Positions 16,231 to 24,563 of a stretch of 64,000 nucleotides of DNA are shown here, in pieces. Source of the stretch: a bacterium (GTDB lineage: Bacteria > Krumholzibacteriota > Krumholzibacteriia > LZORAL124-64-63). Below the pieces are notes generated by a model. The model searched no databases. It saw nothing but the letters and a program-made list of their open reading frames with translations, and was not told where the DNA came from. Position 1 is the stretch's first letter; each line of letters opens with the position of its first letter. Made by a program: the position numbers and the translations under genes. The stretch covers positions 1 through 64,000 of the forward strand of contig JAAEOA010000192.1 of the NCBI GenBank assembly GCA_024223715.1, written 5' to 3'.

Positions 16231-18105
16231 ATGAGCGACCAGGAACGGTTTGATTGGGATGATGATATGGATTTTGAAAGCCTGGCAGACGAACAATCAA
16301 CACAGGATGAGTCATTTGATGAGTCATTTGAAGATTTATCTTCTTACGAAGAAGATTTTGATGCCGCTTCTCCTGAAATAACCACAGAAGCTTTCGATGA
16401 GGAAAAATCAGAAACCAAGACCCTGATTTCAGGAAAAAATGAAGGATTGGGCCTATCTTCTGGTGGTTGGGGATTATTGTTTGCCGTTTCAACAATGGTT
16501 GCTGGTCTCGGTTTAGCCGGTGCGGTGGTTTTTATCAGTAAAACAGACCCTCTTTCTTTCTGGCAACCTGAGGGTTTGACCCAGGTCGAACAATGGTTCA
16601 ATTTCCAGACTTACCCCTTTAACCTGCTCTACATCCTGGTCGGTGGGGTCTTCTCTTTGGCTGCTCTTGGAAGCTGGGCCCTGGCACGTTCCATTCGCGG
16701 GGCCAATGCCCGATATCGTTCTGTTTCCAGAATGTACGAACAGGTTATTGCTCTGAGATTGGACAATGAAGGTGATTGGCAGAAAAGTGAATTCAAATCA
16801 GATCCACGTTCTTCTGCATTTGTAGCCGAAACCCTTGGTTCATGGCGTCTGGTCATGGCCCGGCAGAAAAAGAGCCTGGCACTGGAAGCAGAATTGCAGA
16901 CCCTTCAAAATGCCCTGAAAAGCAAATCCAGAGATGATTTAGTAGGACAATACGATCATTCCCTGGTGGCCGGATTGGCCGATTCCGCTGTTCAGCTTTT
17001 TGACGAAAGTGAAGTGGCCCGATCTGAAGCAACAAATACTCGCCAAAAAGATAAACATGAATCCAGTGAGATTATTGGAGTTCTTCAGGATGCCCGCAGT
17101 TGGAACCGTACTACCAGAGAAAAGGTGGGACAACAGGGTGTGGTTGTTGAAAAATTGGCTTCTCAGCTGGCCGAACTTGGCACTCTGGTTGGAAAAATGC
17201 AGGCTGGTGCCGAAAAGCCGGAAGTAGCCTCTGCAGTAGATTCAATTACCCGTGAAGTGGATGCCTGGAGTCAACAGACTCAAGGGCAGACTGAGTTGGG
17301 CAAGATGAACGAACTGGTGGAACGAGGCAGCAAACTGGCATTTCAAATGGCCATGGAAGTGGCCCGCCTGGGAACCCGGGGCGAGCGCCTTTTGCCAATG
17401 ACTCAATCTCTAGAAGAATTGAGTAATGAATTTCGCCAAGTGACTACTGGATTGTCTGAGGATGGAAATAAACATCTATCATTTCTTCAGAATCAGCTTA
17501 AACAAATTAAGAGTCAATTGAGTCAAGGGCCGGGACTTTTGACCGGACAAGTCACTGAAGCCGTTGGGAAAATCATCCCATCGGCAAATGCGGTGTCCAA
17601 GAATTTGGTGGAAGTGGGACAAACATTTGGCCAACAGAGCGACCGTCTGGTTCGTCTGGGCGAAAGTTTTTCCAGCTTCAGTGGGGCAGAATTTAAGGCT
17701 GAAGATATCAACGAGGGGAACCCTGACAATCCTCCCGAGGGTGGCCTGAGCTTGACCCAGCACGACCCATTTGCTTCAAAAGCACCGCAGACGGAATCTG
17801 TCCCGGATGTGGACCCTTTCAGTCAGGCTGATAACCTTCTGGCGGGAACAGATAGTTCTGCTTCAGGTGAAAGCTTTATCACCACGACAATACCTGGTGA
17901 GGAAGAAAATTATCAGGAACCAGAACCTGAGCTTCCCCCGGTGGAAGAAAAAGTGTACGATCTTTCAGAATTCGGAGCAGTCCCGATGCAGAAGCCTCAG
18001 ACTGCAGGTGCTGAAGGTGAACCGTCAATCAGCAAAGATAGTGCTGCTGATGATGCCGGAAAAGTTTTTGATCTGTCCGAGTTTGGGGCAGTGAGTTTGA
18101 CCTGA
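16231..18105 (+). CDS. Membrane-anchored coiled-coil protein with acidic N-terminus and duplicated C-terminal DLSEFGAV motif
   Basis: A 624-residue protein of unknown family. Residues 1-70 are highly acidic with aromatic residues (FDWDDDMDF, DESFDESFED). Two hydrophobic segments follow (~80-103 and ~130-154), then a long helical, glutamine/leucine-rich region (~165-480) predicted to be coiled coil and resembling the cytoplasmic part of receptor-like proteins without a clear MCP hairpin. The tail is acidic and proline-rich and carries VYDLSEFGAVPM at ~575 and VFDLSEFGAVSL near residue 612, the latter almost at the C-terminus. The start ATG at 16231 has AAAGGA seven bases upstream; a TTG at 16225 is less likely. 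It precedes another unknown gene by 38 bases. I infer a scaffold that displays a repeated docking motif. Confidence 0.75.
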   Translation: MSDQERFDWDDDMDFESLADEQSTQDESFDESFEDLSSYEEDFDAASPEITTEAFDEEKSETKTLISGKNEGLGLSSGGWGLLFAVSTMVAGLGLAGAVVFISKTDPLSFWQPEGLTQVEQWFNFQTYPFNLLYILVGGVFSLAALGSWALARSIRGANARYRSVSRMYEQVIALRLDNEGDWQKSEFKSDPRSSAFVAETLGSWRLVMARQKKSLALEAELQTLQNALKSKSRDDLVGQYDHSLVAGLADSAVQLFDESEVARSEATNTRQKDKHESSEIIGVLQDARSWNRTTREKVGQQGVVVEKLASQLAELGTLVGKMQAGAEKPEVASAVDSITREVDAWSQQTQGQTELGKMNELVERGSKLAFQMAMEVARLGTRGERLLPMTQSLEELSNEFRQVTTGLSEDGNKHLSFLQNQLKQIKSQLSQGPGLLTGQVTEAVGKIIPSANAVSKNLVEVGQTFGQQSDRLVRLGESFSSFSGAEFKAEDINEGNPDNPPEGGLSLTQHDPFASKAPQTESVPDVDPFSQADNLLAGTDSSASGESFITTTIPGEEENYQEPEPELPPVEEKVYDLSEFGAVPMQKPQTAGAEGEPSISKDSAADDAGKVFDLSEFGAVSLT

Positions 18106-18118
18106 CGGGTTAAGTTGG

Positions 18119-18136
18119 CCCGCAGTAATGTGCGGG
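18119..18136 (+). promoter_or_regulatory. Hairpin overlapping the ribosome-binding site of the 18144 gene
   Basis: A 6-bp GC stem (cccgca with tgcggg, 6-base loop) covers the GGG of the GGGAG ribosome site that precedes the ATG at 18144. It could dampen translation unless coupled to the upstream gene. No T run follows, so it is not a terminator. Confidence 0.45.
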
Positions 18137-18143
18137 AGTTATA

Positions 18144-18770
18144 ATGAACCAACAGGCAGACAACCAAAGTATCATCAGTAAATTCGCATCGACTTTGGCG
18201 GAGCAGGAAAACCTGCTCCGCCTTTCTGCTTCCGACAGGATTGCCCACAACCATACATGGCCCGTGGTGGCCCAATTGAAGGTGCAATCAGAACTATTGG
18301 GAGGGCTTAGTGATCTTTCCGGAAATCCGGAATGGCGCGAGCTTGGTTTGCAAATAAAATCCATAGCCACTCTCGGTAGTATCGAACCTCACATCATTCC
18401 CGACAGCTGGGCCGAGGCTCTAAATAATCTGGCCACATATCTGGATAATTTTTTTAATCTTCTGGATGAAGGTGACAGCCCGGGTACGGCTTTAATGGAA
18501 CATCGGGATGATCCAGGTTGGAGCAGCCTGGATAGCCGGTTTTCACATTTGGACACTCCGTTTCTGGTCATGGATGACTTGGAAGAGGCCCTGAACCAAT
18601 GGAAGAATCTTTGGTGTGATGTTTCGCTAAGTGTTGAACAGGAAAAAGAACTCCGTGAATATTGGGCCCGTCTGCGACAATTTGGAGATGCAATGTTTTT
18701 TTCGGCGGGGGCAGATGATGCTGATTCCTTGCTAAAATGGGATAACTTTGGAGGCCCCCGAAAAATATAA
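18144..18770 (+). CDS. Unrecognised acidic protein, partner of the 16231 gene
   Basis: A 208-residue soluble protein with no family I can name. It is helical and acidic, with several tryptophans (NHTWPVV, NPEWREL, DSWAEAL, NQWKNLW, REYWARL). There is no signal peptide, membrane segment or cysteine-rich site. GGGAG lies before the ATG. It is 38 bases downstream of the DLSEFGAV-motif membrane protein and likely in the same operon. Because both are unknown and adjacent, I suggest they act together, for example this protein binding the membrane scaffold. An insertion sequence follows directly. Confidence 0.7.
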   Translation: MNQQADNQSIISKFASTLAEQENLLRLSASDRIAHNHTWPVVAQLKVQSELLGGLSDLSGNPEWRELGLQIKSIATLGSIEPHIIPDSWAEALNNLATYLDNFFNLLDEGDSPGTALMEHRDDPGWSSLDSRFSHLDTPFLVMDDLEEALNQWKNLWCDVSLSVEQEKELREYWARLRQFGDAMFFSAGADDADSLLKWDNFGGPRKI

Positions 18771-18796
18771 ATAAGTCCAAGGCATCCTGTTTGTTG

Positions 18797-18837
18797 TGCC
18801 GTAAAGAATGTTGTTGGCTTACATTCTGCAATTCCTG
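18797..18837 (+). repeat. Left inverted repeat of the insertion sequence
   Basis: Begins tgccgtaaagaatgttgttg and pairs imperfectly with the right arm at 19961-20002. It fills the space directly before the transposase ATG, arguing against the upstream TTG at 18791 as start. Confidence 0.7.
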
Positions 18838-18841
18838 TCCC

Positions 18842-19951
18842 ATGACCTACTTAAAACACCCACCAAAAGGCTGGCTGCCTCCGTTCTGTCCGAACGGGAA
18901 CTGCAAGTTCCACAATCAGTTAATGAAACAGTGGCGCTATAAAGAATCCGGATCCTACTATCGAGCGACTGACAACCGCAGAGTACAACGGTACCAATGC
19001 CTGTCATGCAATCGCACTTTTTCCACCCAAACTTTTTCCACAACCTATTGGCAAAAACTCCCTGATATGGACGAACAAATCTTCACCAAAACAGTCAATG
19101 GCATGGCTAATAGACAGATAGCCAGAGATTTGCAAATCGACCCTGTTACGGTGGATAACAAATTGGCCCGCCTGGGCCGGCATTGCCTTCTGTTCATGAC
19201 TCAGATGCTCGAACAAGCCAAACCAGCCGATGAAATTGTCTATGATGGGTTGGAAACGTTCGAATACAGCCAGTTTTTCCCGTACCACCATAATGTCGCC
19301 ATTGAAAAGGATACTGACTTCGTTCTCTTCTTTAATGACAGTGCGTTACGACGAAAAGGAGCAATGACTGACGACCAAAAAACACAAAGGTCGGAACTTG
19401 AAGAGTTGTACGGCCGGCCAGACCCCAAAGCTATCATAAAATCCACCGAAGAAATGCTGGCTCAAACCATTCGAGGTCAGAAGAAAGTTATTTTGTATAC
19501 GGACGAGCACAAGCAGTACGTAAATCCGATCAAGAAATACAACGAGCAAGTCATTCACAATGTCACTTCCAGCAAAGCACGTCGTGATTACAATAATAAC
19601 ATGTGGGAGATAAACTTATTTGATATGTTCCTCCGGCATAGTAGTAAAAACCACACTCGTGAAACGATTGCTTTTTCTAAACGGAGGCAGGCAGCATCGG
19701 AGCGATTGGCGATTTTCGTGGTTTATAGAAATTTTGTTCTCAGGCGTCGCCAGAAGAAGCGCTGGAGTGAAACACCAGCAATGGCTCGCGGGTTGCTGGA
19801 TAGGAAATTGTCTATTTCAGATATTCTTAATGGACGGATGTTTGTCCGTCATTTTGAATTACCGGGAAGTTGGGAGAGTTATTATTGGCGACGGATTTCG
19901 ACCCTTGTATTTGAGAATGAACGGGGTCATGATTTAATTTATGCAGAGTGA
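18842..19951 (+). CDS. IS1-like transposase with zinc ribbon, HTH and DDE core
   Basis: A 369-residue transposase. The N-terminus has a zinc-ribbon (FCPNGNCKFHN ... YQCLSCNRTFS), followed by a helix-turn-helix (GMANRQIARDLQIDPVTVDNKLARLG) and a DDE-type core: candidate acidic residues in VYDGLETFEYS, ILYTDEHKQY, and the glutamate of RRQAASERLAIFVVYRNF. The reading frame is intact. I chose the ATG at 18842 because upstream sequence belongs to the left inverted repeat. The organisation resembles IS1-like elements, but I cannot fix the IS family. It lies between an unknown gene and a small HTH gene and interrupts no recognisable frame. Confidence 0.82.
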   Translation: MTYLKHPPKGWLPPFCPNGNCKFHNQLMKQWRYKESGSYYRATDNRRVQRYQCLSCNRTFSTQTFSTTYWQKLPDMDEQIFTKTVNGMANRQIARDLQIDPVTVDNKLARLGRHCLLFMTQMLEQAKPADEIVYDGLETFEYSQFFPYHHNVAIEKDTDFVLFFNDSALRRKGAMTDDQKTQRSELEELYGRPDPKAIIKSTEEMLAQTIRGQKKVILYTDEHKQYVNPIKKYNEQVIHNVTSSKARRDYNNNMWEINLFDMFLRHSSKNHTRETIAFSKRRQAASERLAIFVVYRNFVLRRRQKKRWSETPAMARGLLDRKLSISDILNGRMFVRHFELPGSWESYYWRRISTLVFENERGHDLIYAE

Positions 19952-19960
19952 TTCTAAATC

Positions 19961-20002
19961 CAGGAAATTAGAAATGTAATAGCAGCAACATTTTTCGCCG
20001 CA
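19961..20002 (+). repeat. Right inverted repeat of the insertion sequence
   Basis: Reverse complement begins tgcggcgaaaaatgttgctg, matching the left arm at 18797-18837. The remaining ~220 bases up to the next gene hold only AT-rich sequence and an 8-bp inverted repeat (20078-20085 with 20153-20160) of unknown meaning. Confidence 0.7.
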
Positions 20003-20226
20003 CGACTTGCGGAATGCAACGTTTGGGGGGATCTTGATGTATCCTGCACCATCTTTAATGCCGTAATTCAACCCAATAACTCCTAGAAGTTCCTCATAAC
20101 CACTAAATAAAGGGAAAAAACTGCCTATTAAAGCATTTTAATACAATGGGCATAGGAGTTGCTTTGTTTTGTGTATTCGTGTGATGTGGCACGCATCGCA
20201 AATTGACTGTGAGAGGAGATACCCCC

Positions 20227-20445
20227 ATGCCGAACACCAGTGATTCGTCAAAGGTCTACATAGGGGGGGCCGATCAATCAGGGCAGGTTATGACTTCAGT
20301 GGAAGCGGCCAAGTACCTGAAAATGCATGTAAAAACTGTTTGCCGTTTAGCCAAGGAAGGCAAAATTCCGGCGAAAAAAGTAGGCAGTGAATGGAGATTC
20401 ATGCGGAACGTTCTGGACAAATGGTTGTCCGAAGCCCTTGTGTAA
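20227..20445 (+). CDS. Small excisionase-type helix-turn-helix protein
   Basis: A 72-residue DNA-binding protein with a single HTH_17/excisionase-like domain: VMTSVEAAKYLKMHVKTVCRLAKEGKIP followed by KKVGSEWRFMRNVLDKWL. This is the MerR-like winged helix used by Xis and many small regulators. The start ATG at 20227 is eight bases after GAGAGGAG; an upstream start at 20203 has no site. It lies 225 bases beyond the insertion sequence and 79 before the STAS/HD protein, separated from the latter by a hairpin. Nothing phage-like is near, so a regulator role is more likely than excision. Confidence 0.8.
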   Translation: MPNTSDSSKVYIGGADQSGQVMTSVEAAKYLKMHVKTVCRLAKEGKIPAKKVGSEWRFMRNVLDKWLSEALV

Positions 20446-20470
20446 TCTTCCGGAAAACCAGCGAAGGTTG

Positions 20471-20503
20471 AACACCAGGACAGCTGTCAGTTGTCCTGGT
20501 GTT
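20471..20503 (+). terminator. Probable hairpin terminator after the HTH gene
   Basis: A 12-bp perfect stem (20471-20482 with 20492-20503) with a 9-base loop, ending in a short GTTT. The T run is weak, so termination may be partial. It separates the small HTH gene from the STAS/HD gene. Confidence 0.6.
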
Positions 20504-20524
20504 TGCAACTGTGGGGACTAGATT

Positions 20525-22798
20525 ATGGCCATCCAATTTCATGCTCTAAAAATTTCCGACCCCGGGTTGTTCGGTGTTTCTTTAACTGGAACAGTTAGTC
20601 GAAGTGACAAAGCTGCGTTGGAGGAATTAGCTCAACAGGCCACGGCGCGAAACAAAGTCAAACTGGTTCTGGATTTGAGTCGGTTGTCCAGTCTTGGTGG
20701 AAGCGGGGCTCGGGTTCTCGCTGAATTCCAGCGTCAATTGTTGGAAATGAAAGGCGAAGCGGTTTTCGTAGGCGTGGGAACCGTCGTTCGACATTTTCTA
20801 GATGGAAAATTTAATGATCTGCCATTGCGTTATTATCTGACGGTTGAAGATGCAGTGGAGAATTTTGATAATAATAATTACTCAGCTCCTGATCACTCTT
20901 TATTGCAATCTGCAGCTTCTGCTACAGATGTTTCGTCCTTAAAAGACACCGAAGATCATCAGATGAGTGGTTCTCCCAAATCCGAATCCAATTCGACTTC
21001 AGATGAAGTGGGGGCCATGAGTTTTTACGATGATGAAGACGAAGACCCAGACAGTGGCCTCGACGGATTGCTTGAAGAGTTTACCGGCAAGGATGCCCGT
21101 AAGGGCAGGCGGCGGGAACACCATTACACTTCATTGAACGAAGCGATAAGTTCTTTGGGGACTCTTAAGAATGAAAAAAACCGTCAGGAATTTTCTGAGG
21201 CCCTAACAAATTTGTTGTTCAGTCAAGGCCTTGCTGATGATGTAACCCTTCTTTTTCCCGTAGGTCTGCACCTCAAGAGTGTCAACGAGGAATTCAGCAT
21301 TCCCTTGGCTGGATCTCTGGCTCGCCAGTTGGTAGATTATGGGCGACCTCTGACCATTCTCGATTTATTGGATGATGAACTTGTCGCCAGTGAAGTGGAA
21401 TTCCTTGAGGAACTGAACCCTGAAATTATCTTGCCCTTATTGCAAGATCGTCAACTCATAGGTGTCCTGCTACTGAACAACCATGAACGGGATAGGGACT
21501 ACACCGTCGGCGAAAACTTTGCTTTTGAACTTCTAATTGAGGTCCTAAGCAAAACTGCAGCAGACGATTTGTCACCATCAGCAACTCTAGACAAACCAAA
21601 GAGTTCAAAAACTGAACTCCTGGAAGCGGCTCAAAGTGTGGCTTCGACTTCGCCGACCGAAACACTACCTGAATTAAACGAAACCTTATATCATTTGGCT
21701 CTCGATTTACCTGAGGCAGATGACAGGCCTCATTTCTGGCGCATTTTTTGGCGTCATGCTAAAAAAACCATGCCGTTGGATCAGTTGGCCTTTCTTGCAC
21801 CCAATGGAAAACGGCCTCAGGTAATGGCAGGATATGATAACGACTGGTTGGCTTTGGATTTGAGTCATGACCGGCTGAGCATGTTCTTCCGGTCCATTGA
21901 ACGCCCAGTAAAAGTATCCAACTTGCCATCGTTATTTGGTGAAACCAAAAGCAAAATGATAGATGCCGGAATTGATTGGCTTGTTAGTTTGAAATGGGAC
22001 GACCAGTACCTGGGAATGTGTCTGCTTGGAGGCAAACTGGAAGAAATGGAAATGTTCCCTGAAGATCGGCTAATGCAAATTTTTGAACCTACGGCTCAAC
22101 TGCTATCTCGTTTTGACGGTCACCACGACAATGCAGATGTGACCCAAGGCATCGTGCAAACCCTGATGGGTGAACGGGAAATTCGCTGTTTCGGATCCGA
22201 CATGGTTACCGAATCAATGGTCAGTCAGTTGAACCTGCTGGCCAGTGAAATGGGGTTCCCACCCGATCAGCATCGTGATTTGGTTTACGGTTGCCTGTTG
22301 CGTGATCTGGGAATGGTTGGCCAGCCGGATGAAATGATGGTTGCTCCTTCAGATATGGCTCCGGAACAGCTTCAGGTTTATTACCAACATCCGGAGCGGG
22401 GCCGGAATCTTCTTGCGGGGAGAAATTTGCCTTCCACAATTGTTGAAGTAGTTTCTTGCCATCATGAGCGTTTCAATGGACAGGGCTATCCAGAAGGCCT
22501 TGCCGGAAAAGATATTCCCTTGTCAGCCAGAGTAGTTTCCGTAGTTGAAAATTATGTGGCCATGATTCAGGGCGTGGGGCTACCCGAACCACTGTCCGCA
22601 GAAGAGGCAGCTGTGGCCATTCGCGAAGATGAGGGCGGACGGTTTGATCCTGATATTGTCTCGGTGTTTTTACAGGCGATGTTGAGTGAGGCTGGAAGTT
22701 GTGAGGCAGAACAGATGCATGATTCTGATTCCGAATCTACAAATCCCGAATCTACAGCAGCAGAGCCCGAAAATTCCAGGGAAACGGTACCTGTTTGA
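20525..22798 (+). CDS. STAS-domain protein with degenerate HD-GYP-like C-terminal domain
   Basis: A 757-residue cytoplasmic signalling protein. Residues ~5-110 are a STAS/anti-anti-sigma-like domain (VKLVLDLSRLSSLGGSGARVL); a serine/acid-rich linker follows; ~200-520 contain two GAF-like regions (DVTLLFPVGLHL..., GIDWLVSLKWDDQYLGMCLLGG). Residues ~540-725 follow HD-GYP (LLRDLGMVGQPDEM, YQHPERGRNLL, SCHHERFNGQGYPEGLAGKDIPL). The defining HD pair is RD here, and the later VAD motif reads VVEN, so metal-dependent c-di-GMP hydrolysis is doubtful although the GYP loop is kept. I infer a non-catalytic sensor or scaffold. It ends exactly where the convergent cdaA gene ends. Confidence 0.75.
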   Translation: MAIQFHALKISDPGLFGVSLTGTVSRSDKAALEELAQQATARNKVKLVLDLSRLSSLGGSGARVLAEFQRQLLEMKGEAVFVGVGTVVRHFLDGKFNDLPLRYYLTVEDAVENFDNNNYSAPDHSLLQSAASATDVSSLKDTEDHQMSGSPKSESNSTSDEVGAMSFYDDEDEDPDSGLDGLLEEFTGKDARKGRRREHHYTSLNEAISSLGTLKNEKNRQEFSEALTNLLFSQGLADDVTLLFPVGLHLKSVNEEFSIPLAGSLARQLVDYGRPLTILDLLDDELVASEVEFLEELNPEIILPLLQDRQLIGVLLLNNHERDRDYTVGENFAFELLIEVLSKTAADDLSPSATLDKPKSSKTELLEAAQSVASTSPTETLPELNETLYHLALDLPEADDRPHFWRIFWRHAKKTMPLDQLAFLAPNGKRPQVMAGYDNDWLALDLSHDRLSMFFRSIERPVKVSNLPSLFGETKSKMIDAGIDWLVSLKWDDQYLGMCLLGGKLEEMEMFPEDRLMQIFEPTAQLLSRFDGHHDNADVTQGIVQTLMGEREIRCFGSDMVTESMVSQLNLLASEMGFPPDQHRDLVYGCLLRDLGMVGQPDEMMVAPSDMAPEQLQVYYQHPERGRNLLAGRNLPSTIVEVVSCHHERFNGQGYPEGLAGKDIPLSARVVSVVENYVAMIQGVGLPEPLSAEEAAVAIREDEGGRFDPDIVSVFLQAMLSEAGSCEAEQMHDSDSESTNPESTAAEPENSRETVPV

Positions 22799-23611
22799 TT
22801 ATTCAGCGGGACTTGAAGGAGCCTCTTCGGATTTTTTCTTCTTCTTATTCCCACCGGATTTTTTCAGTTGAATTCTCTCCAGTTCGGTAGCCACATCATC
22901 ACGGGCCAGCCCGCGACGAATTTCTCCATCAAAAACAATACTGATAGCACGGTTCTCTTCGGAGACCACCAGAACAATGGCATCTGATTGTTCACTGATG
23001 CCGATGGCGGCCCGGTGCCGGGTGCCGAGGGTATAGGCCAGTTCTTCCTGCTCGGTAATGGGCAGAATAACGGCTGCGGCAGCAATTTTATTTTGACTGA
23101 TGATGACGGCACCATCGTGCAGCGGTCCAGGGACTGTAAAAATGCTTTCCAGGGTTAGAGCCATAATTTCAGCATCCAGGATGACACCTTTTTTGATCCA
23201 GTTGTTCAGCCGCACTTCACCTTCGATAACAATAAGGGCTCCGAGTCCCCGCTTACTCAATCGGTTCAGGGCCTCAAGCAGTTCTGCCTCGGCAGGAAGT
23301 TCTTCAGCCTGTTTGAACAAACTAAACCCTTTGCGCAAGCCCAGGTTGGTCAGGGCAGAACGCAATTCAGGTTGGAAAATAATGATAAAGGCCACGACCC
23401 AAACCGTTTGCAGAGTTCCGATAATTTGGCCCACCACAATGAGGCCCAGGCTGCTGGCGGCAAAAGAAAGCAGCAAAAGAAGACCCAGGCCCACAAACAT
23501 TTGAATGACCCGAGTATCACGAATAAAGACAATCAGACGGTACAGCAAATAGGCCACGATAATGATATCGAGGAGATCGATGAGGGGGCTGTTGGTTATT
23601 GTTTTCCACAT
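22799..23611 (-). CDS. cdaA: Diadenylate cyclase, membrane-bound CdaA type
   Basis: A 270-residue enzyme that makes c-di-AMP from two ATP. Three hydrophobic segments occupy ~10-78, then the DAC domain with PGPLHDGAVII (DGA 166-168) and LGTRHRAAIGISE (RHR 198-200), the two essential motifs. The C-terminus is a lysine-rich tail (GGNKKKKKSEE) with an acidic proline end. It lies 74 bases after folP in the ftsH-folP-cdaA direction, an arrangement in which cdaA and folP neighbours are common. No ybbR-like regulator follows; the next gene is convergent with no gap. Start by position; no clear ribosome site is seen. Confidence 0.95.
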   Translation of the reverse strand: MWKTITNSPLIDLLDIIIVAYLLYRLIVFIRDTRVIQMFVGLGLLLLLSFAASSLGLIVVGQIIGTLQTVWVVAFIIIFQPELRSALTNLGLRKGFSLFKQAEELPAEAELLEALNRLSKRGLGALIVIEGEVRLNNWIKKGVILDAEIMALTLESIFTVPGPLHDGAVIISQNKIAAAAVILPITEQEELAYTLGTRHRAAIGISEQSDAIVLVVSEENRAISIVFDGEIRRGLARDDVATELERIQLKKSGGNKKKKKSEEAPSSPAE

Positions 23612-23685
23612 GGTTATAGTAAGTTACCACTGTGGTTGGGGATTCTCAATGGGGAAATGGGGCAATGCAGAAAAATATTAAAAAG

Positions 23686-24501
23686 TTAGATTTTCCTGAT
23701 GTGTGATAGAACTTCCAAAAACTGAATACTTTCGGCCACATCGTGGACTCTGACCATTGTTGCGTTTCCATAATGGGCGGCAGCAAGGGCGGCCAGACTT
23801 CCTGGCAGGCGATTCTCGACCGGAGCTTCAGCCAGATGAGAAATGAAACTTTTTCGGCTGGCTCCGAGCAACAGGGGTCTTGCTTTGGCAACATCTTTCA
23901 GGTTCTTCATCAATTCCAGGTTGTGTTGCAGCGTTTTACCAAATCCAATTCCGGGGTCGACCATAAGGCACCCGGGTTGCACACCCATCTCTTCCGCCTT
24001 CAGGCATTGTTGGTGGAGCCATTGACTGACTTCCGTCACGGCATCCTGATACCGGGGACTGTCTTGCATATCCAGGGGCTTTCCCTTCATGTGCATCAGA
24101 ATAATACCACAACATTTTTGGGCAGCTAAATTCAGCATCTGTGGATCTTGACCACCGGAAATGTCATTAATGGCGTCGGCCCCCTCATCGAGGGCTATCC
24201 TGGCTGTTTCTGGCCGTACGGTATCAACCGTCACTGGAATATCTGTCTGTTTACGCAGGGTTTTCAGGACGGGGAGAAGGCGTTGAATTTCTTCTTCCTG
24301 AGATACGGACTCCGCACCAGGGCGGGAAGATTCAGCACCCAGGTCCAGAACATCGGCACCAGCTGAAATCATGGACTGGGCCTGTTTTAGGGCGGGCTCC
24401 AGGCTTGCGTGTTTGCCGCCATCAAAGAAACTGTCTGGAGTAAGGTTCAGAATACCCATGACCAGAGGCCGGTTTTGGGGCTTGAGGGTTATTCTGCCCA
24501 A
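23686..24501 (-). CDS. folP: Dihydropteroate synthase
   Basis: A ~271-residue folate enzyme that joins dihydropterin pyrophosphate with p-aminobenzoate. Signatures: VMGILNLTPDSFFDGG near the N-terminus, LDLGAESSRPGA, PVTVDTVRPETA, DAINDISGG, MVDPGIGFGK and LLGASRKSFI, covering the pterin and pABA sites. The frame stays open to a TTG at 24567 that overlaps the ftsH stop, but that extension contains a perfect hairpin-plus-T-run terminator (24517-24542), so I place the start at the TTG at 24501, giving a normal length. The exact start is uncertain because no good ribosome site is visible. Confidence 0.93.
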   Translation of the reverse strand: MGRITLKPQNRPLVMGILNLTPDSFFDGGKHASLEPALKQAQSMISAGADVLDLGAESSRPGAESVSQEEEIQRLLPVLKTLRKQTDIPVTVDTVRPETARIALDEGADAINDISGGQDPQMLNLAAQKCCGIILMHMKGKPLDMQDSPRYQDAVTEVSQWLHQQCLKAEEMGVQPGCLMVDPGIGFGKTLQHNLELMKNLKDVAKARPLLLGASRKSFISHLAEAPVENRLPGSLAALAAAHYGNATMVRVHDVAESIQFLEVLSHIRKI

Positions 24502-24514
24502 ATTCCAGGAGGGT

Positions 24515-24543
24515 GCAAAAAAGGGCCCCGTGTGGGGCCCTTC
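24515..24543 (-). terminator. Intrinsic terminator after ftsH
   Basis: Read leftward, a 9-bp perfect stem (aagggcccc, four-base loop) is followed by six T, starting about 20 bases after the ftsH stop. It overlaps any long version of folP, which decides the folP start or makes the hairpin an attenuator for folP-cdaA. Confidence 0.8.
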
Positions 24544-24563
24544 AATATTATCAGTCGAGCAGG

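Larger units (their letters stand above)
18797..20002 (+). mobile_element. Insertion sequence with imperfect terminal inverted repeats
   Basis: A transposase gene (18842-19951) is closely flanked by an imperfect inverted repeat of about 41 bases: left arm 18797-18837, right arm 19961-20002 read in reverse complement. By eye roughly 30 of 42 aligned positions agree, with exact cores AATGTTG and TTACATT. The arms lie 4 bases before the chosen ATG and 9 bases after the stop. I found no target-site duplication, so the exact outer ends are uncertain. The degenerate arms suggest an old insertion. Confidence 0.72.

Noticed and set aside
18770-20030. Target-site duplication for the insertion sequence
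   Set aside because: No direct repeat of 3-9 bases was found outside the inverted repeats by eye.
20186-20204. Sigma54-like box TGGCACG...GCAA before the small HTH gene
   Set aside because: The GG to GC spacing is 8 bases, not the required 10.
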